Shown in pieces: positions 7,960-15,542 of a stretch of DNA of 21,420 bases. Each line of letters opens with the position of its first letter. Position 1 is the stretch's first letter. Origin of the DNA: UMGS172 sp045578845. Its GTDB lineage: Bacteria > Bacillota > Clostridia > Oscillospirales > Acutalibacteraceae. The notes below the pieces were generated by a model, which saw only the letters and a program-made list of their open reading frames with translations, was not told the DNA's origin and searched no databases. The stretch spans positions 1-21,420 of the forward strand of contig JAZNLA010000068.1 in NCBI GenBank assembly GCA_045578845.1, in the 5' to 3' direction. The position numbers were made by a program, and so were the translations under genes.

Positions 7960-8343
7960 ATGATTATAACTGTATCGGTTATTGCGATGATTGCGGCGGC
8001 GGTGGCACTGTTTTTGAAACAGTATAAACCCGAATATTCGCTCATCTTTTCCGCCGTTGTATGCGTTTCGGTGATGTTTTTTCTTGTTACCGCAGTAGGC
8101 AGTATAAAGGACAGTCTTTCGTCATTTTTCGGAACTTGCGATATTGACAGTGACATTTTTATAACGGTTTTCAAAGCACTCGGTATTTGTTACATAACTG
8201 ATTTTGCTGCCGATTTGTGCAAGGATTTCGGACAAACCTCTTTAGCGGCAAAGGCGGAACTTGCGGGCAAAATCTCGGTTGTGGTTTTAAGCCTTCCCAT
8301 AGTTCGTCTTATCCTTGATACTGCGTTGGAGTTAATGGGATGA
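7960..8343 (+). CDS. spoIIIAD: Stage III sporulation protein AD
   Basis: The 127-residue protein has three or four hydrophobic segments, homologous in type to SpoIIIAC but with an extra C-terminal part containing the conserved-looking LGICYITDFAADLCKDFGQ (73-91). SpoIIIAD is an integral membrane subunit of the SpoIIIA channel. The gene begins only 2 bases after the spoIIIAC stop without a clear Shine-Dalgarno, so reinitiation from spoIIIAC is likely. It ends in an ATGA overlap with spoIIIAE. Confidence 0.94.
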   Translation: MIITVSVIAMIAAAVALFLKQYKPEYSLIFSAVVCVSVMFFLVTAVGSIKDSLSSFFGTCDIDSDIFITVFKALGICYITDFAADLCKDFGQTSLAAKAELAGKISVVVLSLPIVRLILDTALELMG

Positions 8344-9443
8344 AAAAGATATTATGTATACTTGCGGTGCTTTGCTTTTTAGTGTTTTGTCCTGCTTTCG
8401 GTGCCGAAGAGATTGATATAAATGAGATTTATTCTGACGGACTTAACATAAGCGGCGCTGATGAGTTAGGCGACTCTTTGCCCGACGGCGTAAGAGAGCA
8501 GATAGACGGTTTCGGTATTTTAGACAGTGGATTTGATTCCCAAAGCATTACATTAAAATCAGTGTTCGGCAAAATAGCCGATGTGTTTTCAAAGCACTTT
8601 AAAACACCGCTGGCGGTAGGGTGTTCGGTGGTTGCGTTACTGCTTGTTTTCACCTGCATCAGCGGTATATACAGCGAAAACAAAGTGTTGAATTTTGCAG
8701 TAACTTTAGGTATAACCGCTGTCATGGCAGTTCCTGCGGTGGATTTGATTTCAAATTGTATTACCACAATTAAAGCGGTTTCAACCTTTATGCTGTCATT
8801 TATTCCGGTTTTTGCTGCGATGTTGTCAAGTAGCGGCAAAGCATTGACCGCGGCAAATTTTTCATCGGTCATGTTAGTTGCCGCCGAGGCGGTTTCATGG
8901 ATTGCTTCATTTGTTTTAATGCCGGTTGCAGGCATACAGTTGGCACTCGGCATAGCGACTTCGGTTTCGCCCGACATAAATGTATCGTCTTTGCGTAATG
9001 CGATTAAAAAGGCATCGAACTGGACTTTGTCGCTGTTATCAACCGTTTTGCTCGGTATTTTAAGTATTCAAACCGCCGTAAGCGGACCTCAAGACAATTT
9101 GACCTCAAAAACCGCAAAATTTGTGGTAGGCACCACCGTTCCCGTAGTGGGGACTGCGGTCAGCGAGGCGATGGGTACTGTCAGAGGTTGCTTAAAACTG
9201 CTCGGCTCGTCGGTGCTTATATACGGCGTGATAGCCGTCGCACTAATCGTACTGCCTTCGGTGGCGGAACTGATTTTGTGGAGAGTAAGTCTGCTTTTGT
9301 GCTCGTCGGTTGCTGAGGTACTGTCGGAAAAAAGGTCGGCAGAACTGCTTAAATCGGTTGACTCATGCATATCGTTCATACTCGGTATAACGGTACTGCT
9401 TTTTATTCTTTTTGTTATCTCGTTGACGGTCGTGTCACTTTAA
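8340..9443 (+). CDS. spoIIIAE: Stage III sporulation protein AE
   Basis: The 367-residue polytopic membrane protein has a cleavable-looking signal peptide (MKKILCILAVLCFLVFCPAF, cleavage near GA-EE at 22), a polar stretch (24-70) and then about seven hydrophobic segments. This architecture and length are typical of SpoIIIAE, the largest membrane component of the SpoIIIA channel. The start codon overlaps the stop of spoIIIAD (ATGA at 8340-8343). It is followed 9 bases later by spoIIIAF. Confidence 0.94.
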   Translation: MKKILCILAVLCFLVFCPAFGAEEIDINEIYSDGLNISGADELGDSLPDGVREQIDGFGILDSGFDSQSITLKSVFGKIADVFSKHFKTPLAVGCSVVALLLVFTCISGIYSENKVLNFAVTLGITAVMAVPAVDLISNCITTIKAVSTFMLSFIPVFAAMLSSSGKALTAANFSSVMLVAAEAVSWIASFVLMPVAGIQLALGIATSVSPDINVSSLRNAIKKASNWTLSLLSTVLLGILSIQTAVSGPQDNLTSKTAKFVVGTTVPVVGTAVSEAMGTVRGCLKLLGSSVLIYGVIAVALIVLPSVAELILWRVSLLLCSSVAEVLSEKRSAELLKSVDSCISFILGITVLLFILFVISLTVVSL

Positions 9444-9452
9444 GGAGTTAAT

Positions 9453-9920
9453 ATGGACTTAATAAAGCAAATAGCAACGGTGATTTTTGTGTCGCTTATA
9501 CTTTATGGTATAGTTGCTATGCTATTGCCTGAAAAAAGCAAAGGTAACATAAAAAATATTATAGGTATTGCCGTAATCGCAACGGTGATACTGTCGGTTA
9601 GAAATATAGATTTGGGCGAATTTCAGTCGGAATTTGAATTCAACATTCCCGTAGCCAATACCGATGTAATGACCGAAATGGTTTTAAAGACCGAACAGTC
9701 GGCGGTAGAAACGGCAGTTGAGGGCGTAATAAAAGAACGGCTCGGTGCAGAAAATATCAACTTCACATCGGTTTCAACTTTTACGGATATTTCCGAAACG
9801 GGCGGCATATCTATTATTAAAGCCGAGGTTGTCTTAAATGACGAAAATATAGAAAAAGCAAAGGCGGCGGTAGGGGATTTAGGATTTAGGATTGAATATT
9901 TTGAAAGGACAAGTGAATAA
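9453..9920 (+). CDS. spoIIIAF: Stage III sporulation protein AF
   Basis: The 155-residue protein has two N-terminal membrane helices (about 7-24 and 34-50) and a soluble C-terminal domain. SpoIIIAF proteins carry a ring-forming fold in this C-terminal domain and contribute to the channel in the intermembrane space. It is shorter than the Bacillus protein (about 206 residues) but looks complete. AAGGAG at 9442-9447 precedes the ATG at good spacing. The 3' end overlaps the longest form of spoIIIAG. Confidence 0.9.
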   Translation: MDLIKQIATVIFVSLILYGIVAMLLPEKSKGNIKNIIGIAVIATVILSVRNIDLGEFQSEFEFNIPVANTDVMTEMVLKTEQSAVETAVEGVIKERLGAENINFTSVSTFTDISETGGISIIKAEVVLNDENIEKAKAAVGDLGFRIEYFERTSE

Positions 9921-10488
9921 GGTGCTGTCTAAATTATCGGATATTTTAAATTTTAAAAAATTGAAACTGCCTGTATCGAAAAGCGGTGTTTTGATAGTGC
10001 TTGGGATTGTGGGTATATTGCTCATTTTGGTATCAAGTTTTAAACCCACAGCAAAGAAAACCGTAACGGTACCAAAAGAAAACGAAACAGTAACCACCGA
10101 TACTTATGTTCAAAATACCGAAAAGAAACTCGAACAACTTATATCCGAGATGTTGGGCGGTACTGATGTTTCGGTCATGATGACACTTGAGAGCGGCATT
10201 GAATATGTATACGCCGATGAGCAAAAAATCGGTGCAGAAATAAAAAAGGACCAGACATCTCGCAAAACCGAACAGAATGACAGTAACCATAAAACCTATG
10301 TTGTCATAAAGGATTCCGACGGTAACGAAAATGCACTGCTTGTCACTGAAAAAATGCCCATTGTAAGGGGAGTTGTTGTGGTGTGCCAAAGCGGTCAGAC
10401 CGAGGCGGTATCGTCGGCGGTTAAATCGGTTATTAAATCGGCATTAAATGTCGATGAAGATAAAATTTGTGTTATCGGCAGGCACTAA
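9892..10488 (+). CDS. spoIIIAG: Stage III sporulation protein AG
   Basis: The protein has 198 residues from the longest start. It has a short amphipathic N-terminus, one membrane helix (about residues 32-49) and a soluble domain with LGGTDVSVMMTLESGIEYVYADE (about 87-109) and IVRGVVVVCQSG (156-167), typical of the ring-building SpoIIIAG domain. In Bacillus SpoIIIAG forms a large ring in the intermembrane space. The start is uncertain. The frame has only non-ATG starts: TTG 9892 (with AGGA 7 bases upstream, overlapping spoIIIAF by 29 bases), TTG 9901, GTG 9913 and GTG 9922 (one base after the spoIIIAF stop, AAAGGA 12 bases upstream). The gene itself is secure. Confidence 0.9.
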   Translation: MNILKGQVNKVLSKLSDILNFKKLKLPVSKSGVLIVLGIVGILLILVSSFKPTAKKTVTVPKENETVTTDTYVQNTEKKLEQLISEMLGGTDVSVMMTLESGIEYVYADEQKIGAEIKKDQTSRKTEQNDSNHKTYVVIKDSDGNENALLVTEKMPIVRGVVVVCQSGQTEAVSSAVKSVIKSALNVDEDKICVIGRH

Positions 10489-10505
10489 CGAAGGGAGAAA
10501 TTATA

Positions 10506-11054
10506 ATGAAAAAGGGTAAAATAATAGGTAAAAAACAAATTGTACTGGCGGCGTTGGTGCTGTGCCTTGCGGCGGCAGTGTTTTTAAATATGAGGTACGC
10601 TTCGTTTGAAAATCCTAGTACAGTCAACCCCGAATCAGACTTGGGTGATAATCAGTATTTAAGTTCGGGAGGGAATTTAGGCGAAGCGGTACAGACAGGC
10701 ACAGGCGTTGATTACATTGCCACTGCCCGTGCCGAGCGGAATAACACTCGGCAGTCGGCACTCGATAAGTTTAATGAAACAATAAACAATTCGTCACTGT
10801 CGAGTGAAGAAAAAATGGCGGCAATAGGCCTTGCGGCAGAAGAGGCGAAACGCATGGAGAAGGAATCTTCCGCCGAAACCGTTATTAAGGCTAAAGGGTT
10901 TAAGGACGCACTTGTCATGATTTCCAATACAGGTGTTACGGTAATAGTGCCTGCCGAAACTTTACTTCAAAGTGAAACATTGCAAATTCAAGATGCCGTA
11001 ACCTCGCAAATTGAGATTGAACTCGAAAAAATTAAAATTATCACCGTAAAATAG
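10506..11054 (+). CDS. spoIIIAH: Stage III sporulation protein AH
   Basis: The 182-residue protein has one N-terminal membrane helix (about 11-28), a flexible linker, a charged helical region (IATARAERNNTRQSALDKF, about 73-91) and a C-terminal YscJ/FliF-like small domain (about 115-182). SpoIIIAH is the mother-cell partner that binds forespore SpoIIQ across the intermembrane space. I start at ATG 10506, preceded by GAAGGGAGAA, rather than an upstream TTG at 10467 inside spoIIIAG. This is the last gene of the operon; no terminator is visible before the next promoter. No spoIIQ is present in the window. Confidence 0.95.
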   Translation: MKKGKIIGKKQIVLAALVLCLAAAVFLNMRYASFENPSTVNPESDLGDNQYLSSGGNLGEAVQTGTGVDYIATARAERNNTRQSALDKFNETINNSSLSSEEKMAAIGLAAEEAKRMEKESSAETVIKAKGFKDALVMISNTGVTVIVPAETLLQSETLQIQDAVTSQIEIELEKIKIITVK

Positions 11055-11082
11055 TTGCTATTTTCGAAAAATATGGTATAAT
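11055..11082 (+). promoter_or_regulatory. Extended -10 promoter of the Asp23-family gene
   Basis: TTGCTA (11055-11060) and TATAAT (11077-11082) lie 16 bases apart, with TGG directly before the -10 box (extended -10). It begins at the last base of the spoIIIAH gene and gives the following gene vegetative expression independent of sporulation. Confidence 0.75.
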
Positions 11083-11113
11083 AATAAAAAGATTTACATC
11101 TTGGAGGTTAAAA

Positions 11114-11479
11114 ATGGCTAAGAAAATTAACAGCGGACTTGCTATAAATAATGAGGTTATTGCTAAAATTGCCGGTATGGCGGCTATGGAGATTGACGGC
11201 GTTGACTCTTTGGGCAGACGCCCCGTAGAACTTAAAAATGTAAAAAGTGCATTGAGCGGTTCAAGAAATGACCATTCGACGGCAGTTGGTGTTGTTATTG
11301 ATAACGGTGCCATTATGCTTGACGTGTTTATTAAAATTCGTGATGATGTTAAACTTAAAACCATAGCTGAGGATGTTCAAAAGAATGTTAAGGACAAAGT
11401 TCAAACCATGACAGGAAACGCTGTTGCAAGGGTTAATGTTCATGTTGATGATGTATCGGCCACTGCTAAAAACGACTGA
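11114..11479 (+). CDS. Asp23/Gls24 family protein (YqhY-like)
   Basis: The 121-residue protein has the compact Asp23 fold pattern: INNEVIAKIAGMAAMEIDGVDSL (about 10-32), a variable middle and VNVHVDDV near the C-terminus. YqhY/Asp23 proteins are abundant and cytosolic or membrane-associated. They have been linked to alkaline stress, envelope homeostasis and acetyl-CoA carboxylase control; the molecular activity is not settled. In many Firmicutes this gene sits downstream of spoIIIA and next to nusB. Here nusB is not adjacent and a terminator follows immediately. GGAGG at 11103-11107 precedes the ATG. Confidence 0.9.
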   Translation: MAKKINSGLAINNEVIAKIAGMAAMEIDGVDSLGRRPVELKNVKSALSGSRNDHSTAVGVVIDNGAIMLDVFIKIRDDVKLKTIAEDVQKNVKDKVQTMTGNAVARVNVHVDDVSATAKND

Positions 11480-11487
11480 TAAAGGTG

Positions 11488-11520
11488 AAACACCGCAACT
11501 AATATAGTTGCGGTGTTTTT
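11488..11520 (+). terminator. Terminator after the Asp23-family gene
   Basis: A 13-bp stem (11488-11500 with 11506-11518) with loop AATAT ends in a T run reaching 11520, nine bases after the stop codon. The stem is GC-rich in the centre (CACCGC / GCGGTG). Confidence 0.9.
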
Positions 11521-11622
11521 ATATAAAAGGGGACGTAAAGGTTTTTCTCAGGACTAACTGCAGTTGGCCGCCTATATTTACCCCTGCACTTATTTTATGC
11601 AATACTTGAAATTTTGCTAATG

Positions 11623-11658
11623 AAAAACCGCAGTTTCAATATTTGAAACTGCGGTTTT
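11623..11658 (-). terminator. Terminator of degV
   Basis: A 16-bp perfect stem (11624-11639 with 11643-11658) and 3-base loop lies just beyond the degV stop. On the minus strand it is followed by five T bases. The 100 bases between this and the opposing terminator (11521-11622) hold no gene that I can support. Confidence 0.9.
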
Positions 11659-11663
11659 AATGT

Positions 11664-12524
11664 TTAAATAGCCTCTTTGCGAATCATAAGAATACCGAGT
11701 GTACCGGGACCGCAGTGTACCGAAACGGTACAACCTGCACGGGAAATAAGAATTTCCTTATCGGGGAACACTTCGCTTACTGTAGCCTTTAATTCTTCTG
11801 CGATTTCGTCGCAAGCCCCTGAATGGGTTATAAATATGCGGTTGCCTGCAACTGTGTCGGGGTCGGCAATTTTTTCGGCAACGTACTGTTTTAAAACCTC
11901 GGTCATCTTGCCGCGGTATTTTTTTGCAACATCCATTTTGCCGTTTTTAACCTGAATTAAGGGACGAAGTTTTAAGAGATTAGCACCAAGTGCTGCGACC
12001 GACGAACATCTGCCGCCTTTATGCAAATATTCCAAGGTGTCAACGACAAACGAAGCATCAACCTTATCGGTAAGAGCGGTTATCTCATCATAAATTTCTT
12101 TGGCTGTTTTGCCTTTATCGGCAAGGTCGGCGGCATGAAGTACCAAAAGACCGATACCGGTAGAAAGATTTCGGCTGTCGATAACATAAACATTATCGAA
12201 ACCTTCGGCGGCAATGCGGGTGTTGTTGTAGTTGACCGACATTTCGGAACTGATTGAAAAATAAACTGCACCGCAACCGTCAGCGAGGTTTCCTTTTATA
12301 AAATCTTCATGCTCGGCAATATTAGAAGCGGTGGTTTTGGCAAGTGTACCGCTTTTTTTATAAAATTCGTAAACATCGTCGGGTGTTACGTCAATGCCGT
12401 CGCGGTGGCGTTCATCACCGAAAACAACGGTTAAAGCGTTTATTCTGATATCCCTTTCTTTGACCATTTCTGGAGTAAGGTCGCAGGTACTGTCACTGAA
12501 TATCATGGTTTTTCTTGTGCTCAT
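11664..12524 (-). CDS. DegV family fatty-acid-binding protein
   Basis: The 286-residue protein shows the DegV signatures: SDSTCDLTPE near the N-terminus (10-19), the ligand-contacting TTAS (64-67), VDTLEYLHKGGR in the middle and HCGPGTLGI near the end. DegV/FakB proteins bind a fatty acid and present it to the kinase FakA for phosphorylation and entry into phospholipid synthesis; no fakA is nearby. I start at ATG 12524 because TGAGGA lies 8 bases upstream. The longer frame from GTG 12539 would start within this ribosome binding site. The gene is monocistronic, with a promoter at 12574-12602 and a strong terminator, and is divergent from the deacetylase gene. Confidence 0.92.
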   Translation of the reverse strand: MSTRKTMIFSDSTCDLTPEMVKERDIRINALTVVFGDERHRDGIDVTPDDVYEFYKKSGTLAKTTASNIAEHEDFIKGNLADGCGAVYFSISSEMSVNYNNTRIAAEGFDNVYVIDSRNLSTGIGLLVLHAADLADKGKTAKEIYDEITALTDKVDASFVVDTLEYLHKGGRCSSVAALGANLLKLRPLIQVKNGKMDVAKKYRGKMTEVLKQYVAEKIADPDTVAGNRIFITHSGACDEIAEELKATVSEVFPDKEILISRAGCTVSVHCGPGTLGILMIRKEAI

Positions 12525-12573
12525 ATATATAATCCTCACATTCTGTCGAAATTTGCAAATTTAACTACATAGT

Positions 12574-12602
12574 ATAATAACATATTATGTCGAATTTCTC
12601 AA
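12574..12602 (-). promoter_or_regulatory. Promoter of degV
   Basis: On the minus strand TTGAGA (complement of 12597-12602) and TATTAT (complement of 12574-12579) are 17 bases apart, each one mismatch from consensus. The leader would be about 45 bases. It faces away from the deacetylase promoter about 50 bases to the right. Confidence 0.7.
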
Positions 12603-12650
12603 CATATTTTTAAAAATTTTAAATTGTAACTATTTGTAAGTAATTTATGC

Positions 12651-12679
12651 TTTAAATTTATAAGTAATAGTGGTATAAT
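12651..12679 (+). promoter_or_regulatory. Extended -10 promoter of the deacetylase-dut operon
   Basis: TTTAAA (12651-12656), a 17-base spacer and TATAAT (12674-12679) preceded by TGG make an extended -10 promoter. The ATG of the first gene lies 50 bases further, after AGAGGAA at 12719-12725. Confidence 0.7.
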
Positions 12680-12729
12680 TATATTTAAGGTAAAATAATC
12701 GGTGATTTGCTTTTGAAAAGAGGAAAAAT

Positions 12730-13692
12730 ATGGGAAGTAAAAAGAGAGAGAGCAACGTATTGGGTTCGGTTGTGATTTTAATAGCTCTTGTGGTTTTGGC
12801 GTTTGCCGTATCGGGCGTTATAATTGCATCTAATTTCGGCGAAGGCGGCACCCCTAGTGCCGGCGGTGATAACAGTGTTGTAAGCGGTACCGAAACTGTG
12901 TCGAACACTTCGTCTGAAGTTTCGGTTTCATCGGTGCCGTCGACTGTGTCGGTTGACAGTGCCGTATCAAGTGAAGAATCAAGTGTTACCGCTTCTTCTT
13001 CGAAAAATCAAACAAGTTCGGTTGTGTCGCGTATCCCGTCAGACGAACGCGACCCTGACGGCAGTATTTGTTATTTGACGTTTGATGACGGCCCGTCGGC
13101 TAAAACTACCACGAAAATTTTGGATACTTTGAAAGAAAATAATGTCAAAGCAACTTTTTTTATTAAAGGCACTGCGGATTTAAGTCTTTTGCAGCGTATG
13201 AAGGACGAGGGGCATACAATAGGACTTCATACCGATACCCATGAATACGGTAAAATTTATAAAAGCACCGACGCTTATTTTAAAGATTTGCAGGCGGTAA
13301 GTGATAAGGTTTACGAAAGGGTAGGTATAAGGAGTACCATAATTCGTTTCCCCGGAGGCAGCAGTAACACCGCCAGCCGTAAATATTGCAAAGGTATTAT
13401 GTCTGAACTGACCGAAATGGTGCAGGACAGAGGTTACAAGTATTTTGACTGGAATGTTGACAGTGATGACGCGGGAAAAGCAAGAACTTCCGAAGAGGTC
13501 GTTTCCAATATCAAGAAATACGCCATAAAAAACGGATCAACCAAAGGCGATATTTGTATACTTATGCATGATATTAAAAGTTATACCGCAGAGGCTTTAC
13601 CTGAAGTTATAGCGGAACTTAAAGCCGCCGGTTATGAATTTAAAGGTTTAGAGCATACTTCTCCAGGTTTCCACCAAAGAGTAAATAATTAG
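12730..13692 (+). CDS. Membrane-anchored polysaccharide deacetylase (CE4/NodB domain)
   Basis: The 320-residue protein has an N-terminal membrane helix (about 12-33), a low-complexity Ser/Thr/Val linker (about 40-105) and a NodB catalytic domain (about 112-305). Catalytic motifs are all present: TFDDGP (117-122, metal-binding and base Asp), HTDTH (167-171, two metal His), RFPGG (206-210), DWNVDSDD (240-247) and LMH (278-280). Family members are metal-dependent N-deacetylases of peptidoglycan GlcNAc or MurNAc, or of other cell-surface glycans; intact motifs predict an active enzyme outside the membrane. In sporulating species a related enzyme (PdaA) makes cortex muramic lactam, but nothing here ties this gene specifically to spores. 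It is followed 11 bases later by dut. Confidence 0.92.
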   Translation: MGSKKRESNVLGSVVILIALVVLAFAVSGVIIASNFGEGGTPSAGGDNSVVSGTETVSNTSSEVSVSSVPSTVSVDSAVSSEESSVTASSSKNQTSSVVSRIPSDERDPDGSICYLTFDDGPSAKTTTKILDTLKENNVKATFFIKGTADLSLLQRMKDEGHTIGLHTDTHEYGKIYKSTDAYFKDLQAVSDKVYERVGIRSTIIRFPGGSSNTASRKYCKGIMSELTEMVQDRGYKYFDWNVDSDDAGKARTSEEVVSNIKKYAIKNGSTKGDICILMHDIKSYTAEALPEVIAELKAAGYEFKGLEHTSPGFHQRVNN

Positions 13693-13703
13693 GAGGAAAA
13701 AAT

Positions 13704-14144
13704 ATGATACTCAAAATTAAAAAAGTAAATGAAAATGCCGTTGTTCCTGCCGCTGCAACTTCGGGCAGTGCCGGTATGGATTTATATGCTTGTATTACTG
13801 AAGAAATTACATTGGCACCGGGGGATAGGGCAACTGTGCCCACAGGTATAGCCATAGCACTTGAGTCGTCGGATTACGTTGCATATATTTATGCGAGAAG
13901 CGGTCTTGCCGTAAAAAACGGCATTACACTTTCAAACTGTGTCGGCGTTATTGACAGTGACTACCGTGGCGAAATCAAGGTCGGGCTTATTAATCTTTCG
14001 GATAAACCGTATACCATTGCGGTGGGTGAAAGGATTGCACAAATGGTAATTTCGCCTGTTATCGTGCCGATGGTAGAGGTTGTGGATGAATTGTCCGAAA
14101 CCGAGCGTGCCGCAGGTGGATTTGGCTCAACCGGCAGAAAATGA
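13704..14144 (+). CDS. dut: Deoxyuridine 5'-triphosphate nucleotidohydrolase
   Basis: The 146-residue trimeric-type dUTPase hydrolyses dUTP to dUMP and pyrophosphate, which keeps uracil out of DNA and supplies dUMP for dTMP synthesis. All five motifs are visible: SAGMDLYA (22-29), ARSGLA (64-69), GVIDSDYRGEIKV (80-92, with the catalytic Asp), ERIAQMVI (108-115) and the glycine-rich RAAGGFGSTG (134-143). AGGAGG at 13691-13696 precedes the ATG. It is cotranscribed with the deacetylase upstream and probably the membrane protein 7 bases downstream; a functional link between these is not obvious. Confidence 0.96.
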   Translation: MILKIKKVNENAVVPAAATSGSAGMDLYACITEEITLAPGDRATVPTGIAIALESSDYVAYIYARSGLAVKNGITLSNCVGVIDSDYRGEIKVGLINLSDKPYTIAVGERIAQMVISPVIVPMVEVVDELSETERAAGGFGSTGRK

Positions 14145-14151
14145 GGTAAAA

Positions 14152-14652
14152 ATGAAAAGTTTCAAATGTAAAAGTAAACTATTTGTAAGTATTGTTTCGT
14201 CATTAGTTTTTGCAGGACTTGTAATAGCCAACGCCATTATGTTTTGGACCGATGTCATAGGCGGAAGTTTTGCTATGGTAGATGGATTTGTTAACACAAC
14301 AATAACAATTCCCACCTTTTATTTGGTGCTTTCGTCGGTCTTTGTAGCGGTAACAGTAGCACTTTTAGTGTTGGGAAAACTTTTTGACAGCAAGGTTTTA
14401 ACAGGTATTTCGGCGTGTTACGGTATATTGCTTGTAATGGCTTTAGTTCTGCTGATTTTCTTTGCAACCGGTATGTTAACCAATCCAACGCTTTACAATA
14501 TAATTATGTGGGCAATAGTTGTTATTATATCACCTGTTTTCGGATTCGTTTGGATAGCAGGTTTGTGGTCACTTTTAGTGTTTTTACCTACCGTAATAGC
14601 CGCATGGATAATATTTGCAAAGCAAATTAAAAGGTCAAGAATTAAAAAATAA
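14152..14652 (+). CDS. Hypothetical small multi-spanning membrane protein
   Basis: I do not recognise this 166-residue protein. It has four or five hydrophobic segments (about 10-32, 52-76, 83-106, 114-132 and 133-157), a lysine-rich N-terminus (MKSFKCKSK) and a basic tail (KQIKRSRIKK), which suggests both ends may be cytoplasmic if the number of spans is even. No catalytic motif is visible. I start at ATG 14152, preceded by GAGGT at 14143-14147; a longer frame from 14080 runs through the end of dut and is not supported. It is the last gene of the deacetylase-dut operon by spacing. Confidence 0.8.
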   Translation: MKSFKCKSKLFVSIVSSLVFAGLVIANAIMFWTDVIGGSFAMVDGFVNTTITIPTFYLVLSSVFVAVTVALLVLGKLFDSKVLTGISACYGILLVMALVLLIFFATGMLTNPTLYNIIMWAIVVIISPVFGFVWIAGLWSLLVFLPTVIAAWIIFAKQIKRSRIKK

Positions 14653-14664
14653 TTTTAAATTTAT

Positions 14665-14706
14665 AAACCGATTAGATATAGGTTAAAACCTAAATTTGGT
14701 CGGTTT
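14665..14706 (+). terminator. Weak hairpin after the membrane-protein gene
   Basis: AAACCGA (14665-14671) pairs with TCGGTTT (14700-14706), and an inner stem TAGGTT/AACCTA (14679-14684 with 14687-14692) continues it with some G-T pairs and one mismatch. The tail GTGTATTTATC is only mildly T-rich, so termination efficiency is uncertain. Confidence 0.5.
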
Positions 14707-14712
14707 GTGTAT

Positions 14713-14741
14713 TTATCATTAAAATTCCTCATATATATAAT
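14713..14741 (+). promoter_or_regulatory. Candidate promoter of the spoIVF-like operon
   Basis: TTATCA (14713-14718), a 17-base spacer and TATAAT (14736-14741) fit a sigma-A promoter. CATATATA at 14730-14737 also resembles a sigma-E -10 box, which would suit the sporulation role of the next two genes, but the matching -35 is not clear. The ribosome binding site AGAGG is at 14751-14755. Confidence 0.45.
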
Positions 14742-14762
14742 AAAAAACGAAGAGGTATATAT

Positions 14763-15542
14763 ATGCAGGAAATAGCACCCGCAAAAAGGAAAAGGATAAT
14801 AGACGGCAGATTTTGTATTTTAGTACTGCAGGTTGTAACGGTTGCCGTAATATTGGTTGCGGCGGTAGGACTAAGACTTTTCGGCGGTGACCTTTATAAG
14901 ACATTGAGTGCCGCTTACCACGAAAAGTTTGACGACATTACAACTGCTCAAGAGGTATTAAATCCTGCCGAAAATTTGCCGCCTGAAAATACTGAAAAAA
15001 CTGAAACCCAAATTCCGCAAGAGTTTGAAGATGATGGTTTTACAGAAGAGTTAGAAGAACTTGACGGTGTTGACGGCACTGTTACAGGGCATATTTTAAA
15101 CCAAAGTGAATTCAAACCTACCGTTTCGGTCAGTGCGGTTTCAAACACGTTTTTAATGCCTGTGTCGGGCAAAATAACCTCGCGTTACGGCTACCGCAAT
15201 CACCCCATAACAGGCAAATACAGTATGCATGGCGGAATAGATATTTCGGCCGATAAAGGCACCGAAATAAAGTCGGCATACGACGGCAAAATCACCTCTA
15301 CGGGGTATAGTAAAAGTTATGGGTATTATGTTATAATATCTCATAATAAAAATGTTGAAACCCTTTACGCTCATTGCAGTAAGATAGTGGCAAGTGAGGG
15401 CGACTATATTAAAAAAGGTGAAAAGGTAGCACTTGTCGGCAGTACAGGTAAAAGCACAGGCCCGCACCTGCATTTTGAAATAAGAATAGGCGGTAAACGC
15501 ATCGACCCCGAATGGATTTTAGGGGATGTGGCAGAGGTATGA
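14763..15542 (+). CDS. M23 family metallopeptidase, SpoIVFA-like
   Basis: The 259-residue protein has a basic cytoplasmic N-terminus (KRKR at 8-11), one membrane helix (about 18-40), an acidic linker (about 60-115) and a C-terminal LytM/M23 domain (about 128-250). Its zinc and catalytic residues appear intact: H156 and D160 in MHGGID, H204 in YAHC, and H235 and H237 in GPHLHFEI. It is directly followed, with an ATGA overlap, by an M50 protease. This is the arrangement of spoIVFA-spoIVFB, where SpoIVFA holds SpoIVFB inactive in the outer forespore membrane. SpoIVFA of Bacillus has a LytM-like domain not thought to be enzymatic, whereas this one looks catalytically competent. An unrelated cell-wall hydrolase is the alternative. 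Confidence 0.85.
   Translation: MQEIAPAKRKRIIDGRFCILVLQVVTVAVILVAAVGLRLFGGDLYKTLSAAYHEKFDDITTAQEVLNPAENLPPENTEKTETQIPQEFEDDGFTEELEELDGVDGTVTGHILNQSEFKPTVSVSAVSNTFLMPVSGKITSRYGYRNHPITGKYSMHGGIDISADKGTEIKSAYDGKITSTGYSKSYGYYVIISHNKNVETLYAHCSKIVASEGDYIKKGEKVALVGSTGKSTGPHLHFEIRIGGKRIDPEWILGDVAEV

Noticed and set aside
12525..12539. GTG start for degV adding five residues
   Set aside because: The GTG sits directly against the AGGA ribosome binding site of the ATG at 12524, and homologues begin close to the SDSTCDL motif.
12540..12729. Riboswitch or operator in the divergent degV/deacetylase region
   Set aside because: The 205-base gap is very AT-rich and explained by two divergent promoters; I see no conserved riboswitch core or clear inverted repeat.
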